A stretch of 64,000 bases of DNA from Cunninghamia lanceolata (Eukaryota > Streptophyta > Pinopsida > Cupressales > Cupressaceae): positions 3,038,001-3,102,000 of the forward strand of contig BSBN01000334.1 in the NCBI GenBank assembly GCA_027924645.1, in the 5' to 3' direction. Within the stretch, counting starts at the first letter, position 1; each line of letters begins with the position of its first letter. The notes below the pieces were generated by a model. The model saw only the letters and a list, made by a program, of their open reading frames with translations, searched no databases and was not told where the DNA came from. Positions 22,441-34,799 of this stretch are shown here, one piece after another. Position numbers and translations under genes: made by a program.

Positions 22441-25400
22441 TGTAGGACCCCTCCTTGGTACCCACCATTATGACAGGAAGTGATCTTACATTTTGCCATT
22501 ATAGTTCTATGATGTGATATTAAATGTTGGTTCTCCTAGTTTTTGATTATGGGAATGGTTATATACTTGATCAAGATGTATGATTTTGACTTGGACTAAG
22601 GTTGGTATATGCTTAAATATATTAGCACATCCTCATTCAACAATATGTGATACTTCTTAGATCCTGCCTTGTATCTTTTTTTAGTAGACTATGTTTCTTA
22701 TTGAGAAATGGCAATAAATGATTCCATGGATTATATTGTGTGAATTCATATACCTTGTTATGAATGATGTGACTCATTGATCTAGACTCTATTTGATATA
22801 TATATGTACATTCTCTCATGTGCATTGAAATTGATTTTCTTTTATATTGCAAGAATGATTAGAATATATGTATATGAAGTGGTGGATGGTTAATTATAGT
22901 TTTCTTTGGCTATGGATATTGTAACTAACAATGTGAAACAAGTGTGCAGATTGAGCCAGTGGAAATGAGGGAAAACACTTGGAGACCCAATGTGGTTCCC
23001 CAGTTAGCTGACCTAGCCTCTATGGAGAGGCTTAGGTCACTTTTATAGTCATGTGTTGGGCATCAATGTCTAGTGTGTGGGTCCTTGTTTTCATTATGTC
23101 ATTGTGCTCATGATAGTGTTGTGTATGTAAATCCATGTGTGAATTTTGGTTGTCAATGTGACCCATTGTATATCAACTTGTTTTAATGTGAAAGACTTGT
23201 GTTGAAATAAGGATTAAAATTAAGGTCTGATCCCATTCTATTTAATTAAAATTAGTACCCTTTCTTTTTTAAAAATAAGAAGATAAAAAAGAAAATATGC
23301 ACCCTTGTCCTAGACCTAGGTGGGCCCCTCTAAAGAAATATAATAAGATGAAGGGAAAAAAATGATTTTTGGGCATCTTTTTATTATTATTTTCAAGTTG
23401 GATGGGAATACTTTTTTCTTAATTGTTGAAAAGGGGTCTATGGTAAGGACACATGTCCACCCAAGGTGACAACATATTGTCCACATTTGGACACATGTTG
23501 ACCACTTAGGGGAGACACATGTTGCCCTAAAGGACATATGTAACCTGGCTGTAATTTCTCTAGCCACTAAAAAAATTTTCTAACGACTGTAATTCCTGGG
23601 GGGATTCTGGAAAAAAAATTGGGGGGGGGACTTAGGTGTAAGAAGGGAGCTGCATGTGGAGATGAACCAGTCCACAGAAGTTGTTGAATAGTCTAGGTAA
23701 GTAGGTGAAATTCCCTGCTAAAAAGGAACAAATGTTAATGGAAAATAGAATGCAAAATTTTATTGTGTAACACCTACTAATCTATTATAAGAGTGAAATT
23801 ATATAATGGTTATAGGATAGAAAGGAAAATAAGAAAGAAAATGCTTATGTATATTTACTTTTATAATTGGAAATTGTGTGTCATGTTATTTTTTGTTGAA
23901 CTATGCTGATTTGTTATGTCTGTGTGAAAATTATTAAGAATGGTTTAATGTCTGTGTGCATTAGTGGGGAAGAATTTGTGTATAACATTTTTGTATGGGG
24001 TCAAGGCAGGGATGGTCCCTGTAGGAAGGATGTGTTGGGTAAGAATGCCCTTGATCTAGTGAATAATTCATTTTATGGGTGAGAGCACCCCTGTAATTGT
24101 CTTCTCAAGAAATTATGGGTATGAGTACCCATGTGATTATGTGCAAAAAAAATTTGTGGGTAAGAGTACCCCCTAACAAGAGCATATGAAGTGTAAGGGT
24201 ACCCCATATAAGAAGTTTCCTACAGGACTTTGATTATCTTCTACAGGGAGCCATCCTACTTTTTCCCCCTTATTGAAGTTGTCTACAAGATACTTCTTGT
24301 GACTTGTGTGGAACCTATAAATGCTAAATGTTTAATGGGTCAGTATGTTATGTGCATGAAAGGTGTATTTGTTTCTGTGGGTAAAAGAATGAGCATGGTC
24401 TTAGAAACCTTGGTCTCCTGGTGTTTTCCCCTAGCTCAGGGGTGGGCAGCTACTGCCCTAGGCTAGGAGGTGAGCAGCCCACTAGTTAAATCCATAGAAC
24501 TTGAGTTTATGTGCAGGTGTAGCAAGGTTGTAGGAAAGAAAAAGGCGTCTAGTGAACAGAAAGTCACTCAGATAATAAATGTTTAATTGGAGAAACTGTA
24601 AACCTGGAAGAAATCAAGGAGTGATCAATGTTAAGAAATACTATTATGGAATATAATTTGTATGAAGTTTGGCTATTAAAATGAAACATGTTTAATCTTT
24701 GTTCTATCAAAGAAAAAGACCATGCTTGTATCTAGAAAATGCATAGAAGTAATTTATTGTATATATTATTCCCTATCATACACCTATATATATAAAAGAA
24801 AAAAAAAATTAGATCAACAGTCACTTTATGCTACTGCAACCCAAGTATCCCTGTGTTCCTCAGATTTTAAATTCCCTTTGTCAAGAACATTAAATGGATC
24901 TTTATCTATATCCTCTTAATCGATATCTCATGATTTGTTTCTTCTAGAGTTAGATAACAACAATTATTTCTATACACCAAGGGACAAATCTCCTTAAAAT
25001 GGAATTACCCTTTTCTACTGGGAAGCATTTAGATTGACTGTATAAATGAAATGATTTGCAAATAATTTCTCTCCCTCATTATACACTTAGTAGCAAGAGG
25101 AATGCCAGGTTATTTACTATTTTTTTTACCCTATTTTTCATAGATGAATCATATCTTTTGTTGCCTTCTTTTACCTAGAGACAAACATGGAAATTATTTT
25201 CTTGAGCTTATATCAATTGTAGCTCTGTGGTTAGAAACCTGATAGAAATATTTTTTTTCATAGCATATCCTCATACCATACATCTTTTATAAAACTTAAT
25301 CACCACACTACCATTCTAGGAAAAGAAAAAAAAGGAGAGGAAACAATATTTAGCATTAAGACGTGGTATGGACTGAAGTTTGAATCTATAGATTTACTCT

Positions 25401-27578
25401 CCTAGTTTAAAATTTTAAGAGCATCTCTGGATAGATATTTTGTCTGTAACTCTTAGCTCACAGGAAATGCTTTATCTTTCACTTGTAGATTTTTGCATAT
25501 TCTATAATGTCGTCCATGCTAAGCTAGAGCCTTATTATAAACTAGGAACCTTATGCCTTCAAAAGAAGTCAACAGGGCCATGGCCAGAAGGAAACTACCC
25601 AACTCTTCTTGTATCCTGTAGACATTGTTGCTACTATTGTAGTCAAATGATGCCAAGATTAGCAAGAGGGTCAAAGCTAAACAAGCAACCTATCATATGG
25701 AAGATACATTTCAAGAAAGAAAGAGAAAAAAAATAAAAAATAATGTAATAGCCGAAACAAATTCACGACTAAGGAAAGGTAAATGCATTCATTGAGAAAG
25801 AAAATCTACAACCAGCTTGAGATTAAGACCTCATTTGTTGTCTCAACTGACCTTCTGTAGCATATGAATCATATTCCCCTGGCTCCCTTGTTGTCACCTA
25901 GGGTTACCCTGTTGACCAAAAAACAAAAGAGCTCAAAATGCTTTTGCTGTTAAGTTAGGGCAATGTTAGGGTAATAACTCTTTTAGGGTTGGGAAACCCA
26001 CACCCAATAAGGACATATAAGAACAAAAGAAATAAGAAAAGGTAAGTTTCTTTTTATTTGTCATGTTAAACATTGTGATTGATTGGAATAACCCTACCAC
26101 TTGTAGTGGAAATATCATTCTATTATTTAATCCTATATTCTTCTCACTAGAAAAAAAACTAGGCTCGCATTCTTTTCTGTTGTAATTTACACAGTGCTAA
26201 GGTATTGAAAGTGGAGTGTGTAGCTGCCAAATTTCCTTGAACCCACAGTTAGGCTTAATAATTGCATTTTCTATCTCATGTAGAATAACATTTTCCATAG
26301 TAAATATTTCTATTCTAGTGTCTATTATTAGTCTCGTCATCAATCATTTAAGTTGTATTTAAACTATTAACTATTTAACATTCTCGTTGAATATAATAAT
26401 TTGAATATAGTCAATACAATAATGTATAACTAAAATTGTGCATTTTCTCATTCTTGTAGAATCATGAAGAGGGGGTTTGTTAAATAAAACAAAATAACTT
26501 AATTCTTGGATATCTTAATCACACACAGTAAATTAAATTCTTAAGGTGGTGACTGTCATATATTTGCATTTAGACAAAAAAAAATCTTTTTTGTTCCTTT
26601 TTGTGTAGTGCATTGTATGGGGCGTCACATTATTATTATAAAATATACCCTATATTAAAAGAGACATGATGAATATTCTAAGAAGTAAGGTAATTTTCAT
26701 AAAGTTAAATGGGTACAATGGGAATAAAGAAATGGTCAAATATGCAATTTTAATAGAAATGTGAATACTGTTGTAAAATATATCTACATACTACATTGGT
26801 AAAAAATTTTGAACTCTTGGGCAGTTCCTATTGACATATCTCTTAATATTTCTAAGGAGTAGGATATTGTATGTTTTTTTCTTTGTAATTATGGTTAATT
26901 ATCCAGAATCTAAATTGTTCTTTTATTAATTAGATTATATTATAGTAGTAAGAAAAATTGTTATTGAGAGAATTGGAAACAAATAATTACCCATATGATA
27001 CCATTAGTAAATTAGAAATAAGTGATTTCCGTGACAAATATTAAATAAACAAATAGCATTCTTGCAATATGATTATTGTTAAGTTTAGGATTATAAGTAA
27101 AAGATAAGAATATTCATACTTTTGTGCAGCAAAATATTTTATTTTAGTTACCTAAGAATTATTTTATTTATTTACCTAGGAGTTATTTTATTTACTTAAG
27201 AATACTTATTTCATTTACCTTGGAGCTATTTTATTTACTTAAGAATAATTTCAAGTGTTTTGTAAGTAAAAAAAAAAAGAATTATTTAACATAGTTTACT
27301 TTATTAGCTTACTCCTGTATTTTATTTAATTAATGAGGACTATTGTTCATTGCTCCTTTTGGGGTTCTCTAATGGGGCACTCCAATTGGTTTATCCTAAT
27401 TTTCATTTACTCTAGGTAAAAGTATAATTATGAATTTTTAAGAAAGCATATTTATTGATCCTTTTATAAATAATTGTATTGTTAGGCACTTAGTTTGCTC
27501 TTAGTGCCAACATTGGCAATTTTCTAAAAAAAATTTGAGTTTGTGTCCTATTTTACTTGTGTTTTGGCTAGCATTACA
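22441..27578 (+). repeat. 3' LTR of element B (about 5.14 kb)
   Basis: Collinear with the 5' LTR. The hairpin array is present at 24,077-24,204 with one unit fewer. Ends ATTACA followed by TSD TGCAG. Confidence 0.95.
24077..24204 (+). repeat. Hairpin array in the 3' LTR of element B
   Basis: GGGTGAGAGCACCC (24,077), GGGTATGAGTACCC (24,117), GGGTAAGAGTACCC (24,158) and the degenerate GTGTAAGGGTACCC (24,191). The second copy has a perfect stem here, whereas the 5' LTR copy has one mismatch. Confidence 0.85.
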
Positions 27579-27583
27579 TGCAG

Positions 27584-28052
27584 ATACTTCCTCTAGGATG
27601 TAAATTAGGAGCTCTAGCTCATGGGGAGCTGCATTGAAAATCCTAATCCCCTAGCCGGATAGTTAGTGCTGGGATCTGACACGAAGGTATGATGAAAATT
27701 TTCATATAACAAATCTTTTGAAAGTATTTATGGAAGAAAAGGATCAAATATAGAATAGTATGGAATAATCTAGATCGACTATGCTTGATAGAGAAGTGTT
27801 TAATAACTTTTTGAAAGACTACATTTATGATGACTTAGGTTTTCATATCAAGTGTTAAAAAGGAACTCATTCCACATACAATTCACTTTGCATTCAAGCT
27901 ATCAAGTTGAAAAGGAATCCTAGGTGACATCAACGATTTCCAGAGATTCAAAACAGCTCAAAGCGATTTCACAAGAAGGAAACCCTAATTCAAAAAAAGA
28001 GGTATTTACAGCTTGAAAACCCTACTATGAAGTTTGAATTATTTCAAGGAAA
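27584..28052 (+). other. Element H between gag and the second ORF: no gene seen
   Basis: All three forward frames contain several stops. I see no protease (DSG), integrase (HHCC, DDE) or reverse transcriptase motif, so pol is not merely frameshifted here; it is missing. The segment probably served as leader to the second ORF. Confidence 0.7.
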
Positions 28053-30394
28053 ATGTCTACTCCTCAAGTAATTGAGATAACTAAAAAGCCTCACCCCAAG
28101 TTTGAAAAACATTTGTTCAAATCACTGGAAAATGATCCTATAGGAGTATTCTCAATTACTCCACGTGGAGTTATGCATATGGAAGATGTTAGGGCACATA
28201 TTCATACCAATCTAGAGGAATATGATCACATGAATCTAGGAAAACTTTACTTGGATGAATTGACCACTATTGATGTTGTGTTGTAAGACGAATATAAAGT
28301 TCTAGGAGAAAAGAAGTTAGACACTTGGTTGGATTTTCCTGCAATCCTGAATGATACATGGGTTAAGATTATTCTAAGCAGGATTCATGATGAGTTTTTG
28401 TGGCTTGCTGAACCATATATGATAACTAAAGAAGCTATCAAAGTTGTAACTGGTATGAGTTCCTCCAGGAGGGTTCCAAGTTTAAAGAAAATAAAGAACA
28501 ATGTGGTAATGCAGCTAATAGGAGCCAAATTTAATAAGAAAGCCCTCACAGTAAATGATATTAAGGATCCAGCCATCAAATTTGCATTAATGATTATTGG
28601 ATATAAAATATAATTTTCCAATAGGGAAAATTTTGTTTCTGCTCCAACTTTATACACAACATATGACATGATAAAAAACAATACAGATTATGACCTATGT
28701 GAATTGCTCTTGAGTGAACTAATGGAGAACTTAAAAAGAACAAAAGAGACTAATCATCCTTTCAAATATGGAACATTGATCACTTGTCTACTCTTCTGCT
28801 TCTTGAGAGAGCTACTTGGCTTAGGAAACATTGTCTAGCTCAATCACACATGAGTAGCCACTTAGATAAGAAATCACTTATAGAATTTGGGAAATGTAGA
28901 AAAGAAGAATGAAATCTTATGGGGATACTTCAAGAACTTTCAAAGGAAAATGTTATGTAGAGTCTGGATACCTAAAAATGTAGTGATGAAGTATAAAAAG
29001 GACATTGTATTCATGGTAGACAAAGACAAATGCTTCATGGAAGTCGTGGAACCAAGAACTGTATGGGTCCCTGCATTAGGGTATGAAGTTACAAAAGATG
29101 TTTTGACTGAATTAGCTAACGTACTATTGAGCAAACCAAAAGATCTAAAAGAAGACAGATTTGGGACATTCAAAGAATTATCCTCCAGAATGTCTATGGA
29201 ACATGAGTAATTAGAGAAAACATCAAATGAACAAACAAGTAAGGCAAAAACCAAAACAGGAGGATCAAAGTCCATAAGTGCTCTGGCAGAATGGACATCA
29301 AATACAAATACTCCAAAAAGAAAAGATGAGAGATCTGAAATGGAAAAACCAACATCTAGCCCCAAAAAAAGAACAAGGACCTCATCCATTGTTGGAGCCA
29401 CAACTGAAGTAGAGAAAGAAAAGGAAGTAGAAGAGAAGAAAAGAAAGAGAGTTACACTTAGTGAAGAACAAGTGGCAAGAGACACTGCTGCAAATCAAGT
29501 TCCAATTGACTTTGCTAGAAAATTTCTGGAAAAGCAACAAAGAACACAAATCTTAGATTTACCTGAGTTTCTACAAGGACCAATAAATCTGAATTCTATG
29601 TCTCCTATGCTTAAATTCAAATTGGTATCAATTGTGCAAGCTAAGGGTCAGGAAGAAATGTTGAAAACACATATATAGGACAATGAACTCATTAATGAAG
29701 TATCTAGTATTCTGGAGAAGCTGATGCCCTCGTACCAGAATGATACATCAATGTCATCAACTAATCAGCTCAAAGGTCTAATAAATTCTATAAGTACTCA
29801 TTTTGAATCCTTTGAAAAGTCTATTAACATTAAGGTTAGAAAGGGATTTGAAGATAAAAGATTAGCAAAGTTAAAAACCAGGTTAGACTGTGACAAAATT
29901 TTGTTAGAAAGTAGCATCAAAAATATGAAGAATTCAATCAAGGAAGCCTGTGATCTATACAAATTTTATTGTCATGGCCTAAGACCACTAAGGAAATGGA
30001 AGAGAAGGTCAAAAGCATGGAGCTTCATCTAGAAAATATTTCCAAGACCTTTGATCCAACAGTTGACGCTATTAGTAGCATGGAAATACAAGTTGTGAAT
30101 ACTCAAAACAACATAAGTAGTCTGCTCACTAGACAGGAAGAAATTAAAAATAGAATGTGCTAGCTGAGAGGGAGGATAAGCCCTAAAATTAATTTCATGA
30201 CAAGTCTAGTTGTAGATGCCTTAAAGGTTTAAGAATTAACTAACATGCGTATCAATGTACAAAATACAGAAAATTTGGTCTTCCTAATAAGTGGCCATAT
30301 TCAAATTTTGGACAATGCAAAGAAGAGTTCAGATAGAGAGTCAGTTCAAATCAGGAACATTCTCAATGACATTCTACAACCCACAACAAATTAA
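28053..30394 (+). pseudogene. Unrecognised second ORF of element H (about 780 codons, decayed)
   Basis: Starts ATG with A at -3 and runs in a single frame to about 29,970 with stops at 28,284, 28,611, about 28,836, about 29,208 and 29,676, a short frame disturbance at about 28,836-28,890, then one shift to the frame ending at 30,394 (TAA). The N-terminal 280 or so residues look globular (for example DEFLWLAEPYMITKEAIKV and ALTVNDIKDPAIKFALMIIG). The middle is a basic, Lys/Glu-rich segment with a nuclear-localisation-like PKKRTRTSS (about 29,365). The C-terminal third is predicted coiled coil. I do not recognise the family; it may belong to the loosely defined plant proteins carried as extra ORFs by LTR elements. 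No transmembrane segment, so an env-like role is not supported. Confidence 0.6.
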
Positions 30395-30633
30395 GTTGAA
30401 GATTGCACCTGTACATATGCGGCAAAGTATGATAGTTTTTGCAATTTTTGCAGTTTCGATACAATTTTGACTTCTATACATACACCTTTTCCATTGATGT
30501 CAAAGGGGGAGAAGAAAACCAGTGGAAAATGGGCAAACACCTAAAGGGGAGAAGAAAAATAGAGTGTATATAGTAAGGGGGGGTAGATAAGCATTTTTCA
30601 CTAAGTGTTGCCATCAATGCCAAAAGAGGAGAT
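30395..30633 (+). other. Cluster of polypurine-tract-like motifs before the 3' LTR of H
   Basis: Four purine runs: TCAAAGGGGGAGAAG (near 30,500), CTAAAGGGGAGAAG (near 30,542), AAGGGGGGGTAGA (near 30,575) and CCAAAAGAGGAGAT (30,620-30,633), the last abutting the LTR. ATCAATG/ATTGATG-type flanks recur beside two of them. The last is the functional tract by position. Confidence 0.65.
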
Positions 30634-32123
30634 TGTTGGAAAGAGACACTGCTCTGATGAATGTTGAATGTTGTCATTGATGGAAACAAGGCAAAGAGTT
30701 TCTACTGGCATGGAAAAGAAACTTTACTCTGGAAGAATAATTGACTAAGTATGGGTAGTATACATTATACAAAGTAAGTGACGGTGTTTTAGATTGTATG
30801 CCTCCATAGTTAAAGACATTTGTATGCGGCTCAAGTATGTTGTTCATAGCTACTTAGATATCACATGATCTAGTGTTCAAGTCATGACTTCCTCCGGAAG
30901 TCATATGGTGAAGTGTCTAAGTCCGGGTGACTAGAGTTAAGATAGGAATAGTGCACAATGCCAGAGTAAAAGGGTCCACATTCCTCTGCAGTTGTATATT
31001 TTGTCTTGTGGTTTTGAAGAAGCAAAGATACATAACATGACTACCTAAATCTAGAGTTATAACTTCTAAAGTTCTTTTGATCACATTCTACAAGTTGTTC
31101 TTTATCTCCTTGTAGTCTAACAGTGTTTCATAGTGACAGAGTGACAGTTCTAAGAACAGCATTTATCAATAGCTAAATGTTATGTTTTGTAGTTTTGAAG
31201 GTATACTAAGAGATCTATAATGAATGTTATCCATGTTTTTGAAAGTCTCATATGGTCCACATTGGATGTTTTGGTATGACAATTGAACTGGTCAAGTATG
31301 TACTTAAGAGATAAGCTGACAAGAAAGTTAGATCTATATGCAGTGAGGATATATTATTTGAAGAATTTATCCAAGTGGTTGAATGATTGATGCTAACCTA
31401 TATGAATACTATTGTATGTTTATTTGGGTCCGCATTCTTGTTTGTGTGCAAGATTAAGTTGACAAGGTATAACACTTGTATATGTATTTCATGTCTAGCT
31501 AGCCGGCCTAATTGCGAGATGAATCTTGTTGCAGATATATATATTCAATGGATTTCAGTGTTAGAGAGATGAAAAATGATGGATAAACTGTGAATTCGAT
31601 GTGTGAATGATCTAAAGTAATTTGCAAAGTGGAAAAAGACAATAAGGGTACAAAACAAAGTATATGTAGCAGAGCATAAAAGAAGGGTATAAATAATGAA
31701 GACATTTTAATCTATGTATTGAGCCTTCAATGGAACTGTAATCCAACATATGGTAGATGCATTTGCAATAGTTCACTACTGCTAGTGAGCCAATTTTCTT
31801 CTCTCTTCTATCCTTCTTTCTTAGTGGACAGTGAGTCCACCTGTAGTGAGCATTTCTTTGGGTAGTGAGCCCCATGACAGTGAGCCTTATGTAATTAGGT
31901 ATTGCTATCATAATATATTGCGAGCTAACACTCACCATGGTTTTTTCCTTTTTGGGTTTTCCATGTAAAATCTTGTTGTCCGTGTGTTATGTATTTGTGG
32001 CTGCTCTCCTTGTGATTAGTTTGCTTTCATGCTATTGAATTTGGTACATGGATTAATAAATGTGTGAATGAAAAGTTTTTTAGAATATTGATTCACCCTC
32101 CCTCTCAGTATTCTTTGTATTCA
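30634..32123 (+). repeat. 3' LTR of element H (about 1.49 kb)
   Basis: Begins TGTTGG directly after the purine tract and ends TTTGTATTCA, matching the LTR tail at the window start. The right border is uncertain by a few bases. No gene is seen within it. Confidence 0.85.
31688..31695 (+). promoter_or_regulatory. Probable TATA box of the element H LTR
   Basis: TATAAATA about 430 bases before the LTR end, in the correct orientation. Its partner in the 5' LTR is outside the window. Confidence 0.45.
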
Positions 32124-33001
32124 ATTGTGCCTTCATGGATCATAGTAGTAAGGACTACTGAATTACTAGTTGAGCACAACAAGTCACAAGCACATGGGCT
32201 AGCAAAATTCATTATACTAGGTGGCTCATGGGCCAAAAGGAAACATCATGAGCTAGTGAGGACTGCCAAATTACTAGGTGATTTCCATGCCATAAATAAT
32301 AAACAAGTATGTAACCAAAAAGAGCATAGTGCTATGTATACCCCCACTTTAAAGTAATTGCTAACTCCTATCAGGGAGCAGTTTCTTTAAGGTAGAACAA
32401 ACCACAAGATAGGCACAAGAGATTTCTGAAAGCACATGCCCATATGATATGTGTTCCCAAAAAGCTACATTGCAACAAGGGGTTGGCTCCACAAATGGAA
32501 AACCAAGGTGATGCTATGATCATGATACACAATGTCTTGTGTAGTCATGGTATAACATAGAGCATAGCAACAAAATAGCACATAAATCACATCATCAAAG
32601 AAATAACAAGTTAGATTATGAAGTAACAACACAAAGGGAACTACCAAAATGGCATCAATGTATGAATGGTTTTTATAATAGGAGATATCTTAAGACTGTA
32701 AATATTTGGAATTGTCATCATCTGCTAATTAGTATAACTATGGAGATGAAGGAAGAAATATCACATGAAATCAAATAAAAACCTTGGGTCAACAAGAAAG
32801 AATGCCAAACAATCCTACACCTTGTATCATCCCCAAAGGAAATAATAATGCATCTTATGACATATAGAAGAATGATGATACAAATAGAGAGAATGTGACA
32901 ACAAATTTCATTCCCTTTGTATCCTTGCACCTACAAGTGCGTCAAGGGTCATCCAAAGAGAGCCTAACAATAACAACATAAATAAAGAATCGAGCAAAAC
33001 A
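32124..33001. other. Unassigned AT-rich stretch, no gene seen
   Basis: Frequent stops on both strands and no repeat pair that I can find. By position it may be the decayed downstream part of the minus-strand gypsy fragment D or older host DNA; the sequence does not decide. Confidence 0.5.
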
Positions 33002-34799
33002 TTATGAGGGAAAACTATCACATCCACTAATGACATAATAGAAATAAGGGCCAGACTCACAATTTGGCCTAAAGAAAATCATCCTCCTCCCAGTCTTTCT
33101 TGGACCAATTTGGGAAGGTGGACAAGATGCAAGAGGAACTATATAAAGTGTTGTGTAAGGAATAAGAGCCATACCTATATCATTATTATCTTCATATTCG
33201 CTATTGGAATATAGCACAATAGGTTCCACAATAGTTTGTGAAGCTTTATCCTTCTCTACAAAAGACAAAATACTAGTAAATGTCTCTTTTGCATCCATCA
33301 ATGATAAACACTTGTGAGGACAGAGATTCTTCTCTCTTACAACAAGGCAAGCCATAGAATGACAACGCTTCTTTCTTTCTCTCCCAATTTTATTTGTTTG
33401 TGATGTTTGTTAAGGGAATTGTAGTATCTTTCAACATGGGTTACTTTTTTTCCTTTGCTTCAAGAACATTAGAAAAAACAAGAGGAACCACAAAACATTG
33501 AGAAACCACGGGGGTAGGGTTCCTCAATCTAGGTTTCTCTTCCTTATGAACATGTGAAATAGGTGGAAGTACTTGAGAATTCACAAGTGGTTGAGAAACC
33601 TAAGGAAATAATACACTCGCAATTGATTGATTTCCACTAATCTCTGTAGAGGCAAGTGGGAAAAAATTAATAGTGCGATTGCGGGGAGGTCTATTTTATG
33701 CTTAATGGTTGCGTCATTGTCCTTGAAGAGATGCAGAGGGGGGAGCTCAAAATATCTACTAGATGCTCAAAGATGGGGAAGAATCTTTGGTTCAGGCTTA
33801 ACTTCATTCGCCACCTGTGGGATAGGGGGAACTACTATTATAGCCTCAGAAGATTTTGGAGGTCTAGGGACATCACAAGGAGGTATGTTACTAAGTGAGA
33901 CCTTTGCAATTTTCTATGCTTTAAATTTTTAATATGAGAAAACTTAGAATAAATCCTCTCTAGCTTGAGCAACTCCAACTAGTTTTGGCTAGAAGTAGTC
34001 AACTATAAAGTGTCCATGTCAAGAAATGGGATGGTACCGACTATGATGTACAACATGCACACATCCATCAAATGAAAATTTTAAGCACTTATGAACCATA
34101 GAGGGGACCACCTTCATGGAGCAGAGCCATGGGTGACCCAACTTCACATGAAATAAGTCCAATGTGGGTATGATAAAAAAAAGTAGCATCCAACGATCTT
34201 TGCCCGACCTTGAAAACAAGGGTAAAAGTACCAAGAGTTTGAAGGATAAACCCATTGTGTGCTCTAATCATGATTTCTAATACATCATTGTTATCATGGT
34301 GTAAAACATGCATGTAAAGAAATTATTCATTTACAACATTTACCATGCATATAGGAGATATCATAGCACCTCTTATAGGTTTGTCATTGATTCAAATGGT
34401 GATATATAGGGGTCCATAAGAAGGTTCAATAGTAGCATCATGAGGAGTGAATGATATAGCCAGTTTAGGTTCTGCTCACTCTTTATGAGGGCGGGCATCT
34501 ACCATGCAAACATCACCTTGATAGTCTTGTTCTTGATGAGTATAAGCCACATTGGATTTACGATGAGGTAATGAATTTGTATATATTTGTAATTTTTAAT
34601 TAGGTGGAGCCACTGATTTATTTCCTTTATCATTTGCACAAGAAATCTGAATGACATTAGAATCAATGAGGTCTTCAAATTCATGTTCAAGATGCATAGA
34701 TCTTTTACTAACATGACTGATAGTGTGGTGAAATTGACAAAAGGCCTTTAAATGAAAAGAAGATGATTACATCTAACTTGGATCGATAGGTTTAACAAG
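33002..34799 (-). pseudogene. Ty3/gypsy fragment D: protease region and following spacer
   Basis: Minus strand, reading downward. Around 34,380-34,440 PLYITI and INDKPIRG precede a degraded catalytic site (MISPICMVNVV, where a retropepsin Asp-x-Gly is expected). Around 34,100-34,170 comes LGHPWLCSMKVVPSMVHKCLKF in pieces, the LGRPW...VPS..H..LKF signature that follows retropepsins of plant Ty3/gypsy elements. 33,002-33,355 is an open piece that would lie between protease and reverse transcriptase. No reverse transcriptase is found. Several frameshifts and stops. A non-functional relic. Confidence 0.65.

Larger units (their letters stand above)
13224..27578 (+). mobile_element. Element B: LARD-type non-coding LTR retrotransposon with LTRs over 5 kb
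   Basis: 14.36-kb element. LTRs 13,224-18,456 and 22,441-27,578 start TGTAGGACCCC and end ATTACA. PBS at 18,459, G-rich tract at 22,431-22,440. Exact 5-bp TSD TGCAG (13,219-13,223 and 27,579-27,583). The internal domain (about 4.0 kb) has no coding potential. It sits in the same gag as element A, only 445 bases from it. Confidence 0.95.
1..32123 (+). mobile_element. Element H: non-autonomous Ty1/copia-type retrotransposon, split by elements A and B
   Basis: The order is tail of 5' LTR (1-47), PBS (49-61), gag remnant (116-766, then 12,779-13,223), a second ORF (28,053-30,394), purine tracts (30,492-30,633) and a 3' LTR (30,634-32,123). The last 45 or so bases of the two LTRs match closely, including the CTCAGTATTCTTTGTATTCA block. 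Removing A (767-12,773 plus one GAATG) and B (13,224-27,578 plus one TGCAG) leaves an internal region of about 4.2 kb. No protease, integrase or reverse transcriptase motif is present, so mobilisation would depend on proteins from another element. The 5' LTR lies mostly outside the window, so the element's own TSD cannot be checked. Confidence 0.85.

Noticed and set aside
28053..30394. Second ORF of element H as an env-like gene
   Set aside because: No signal peptide, transmembrane segment or glycoprotein-like region is visible; the product looks soluble, basic and coiled-coil.
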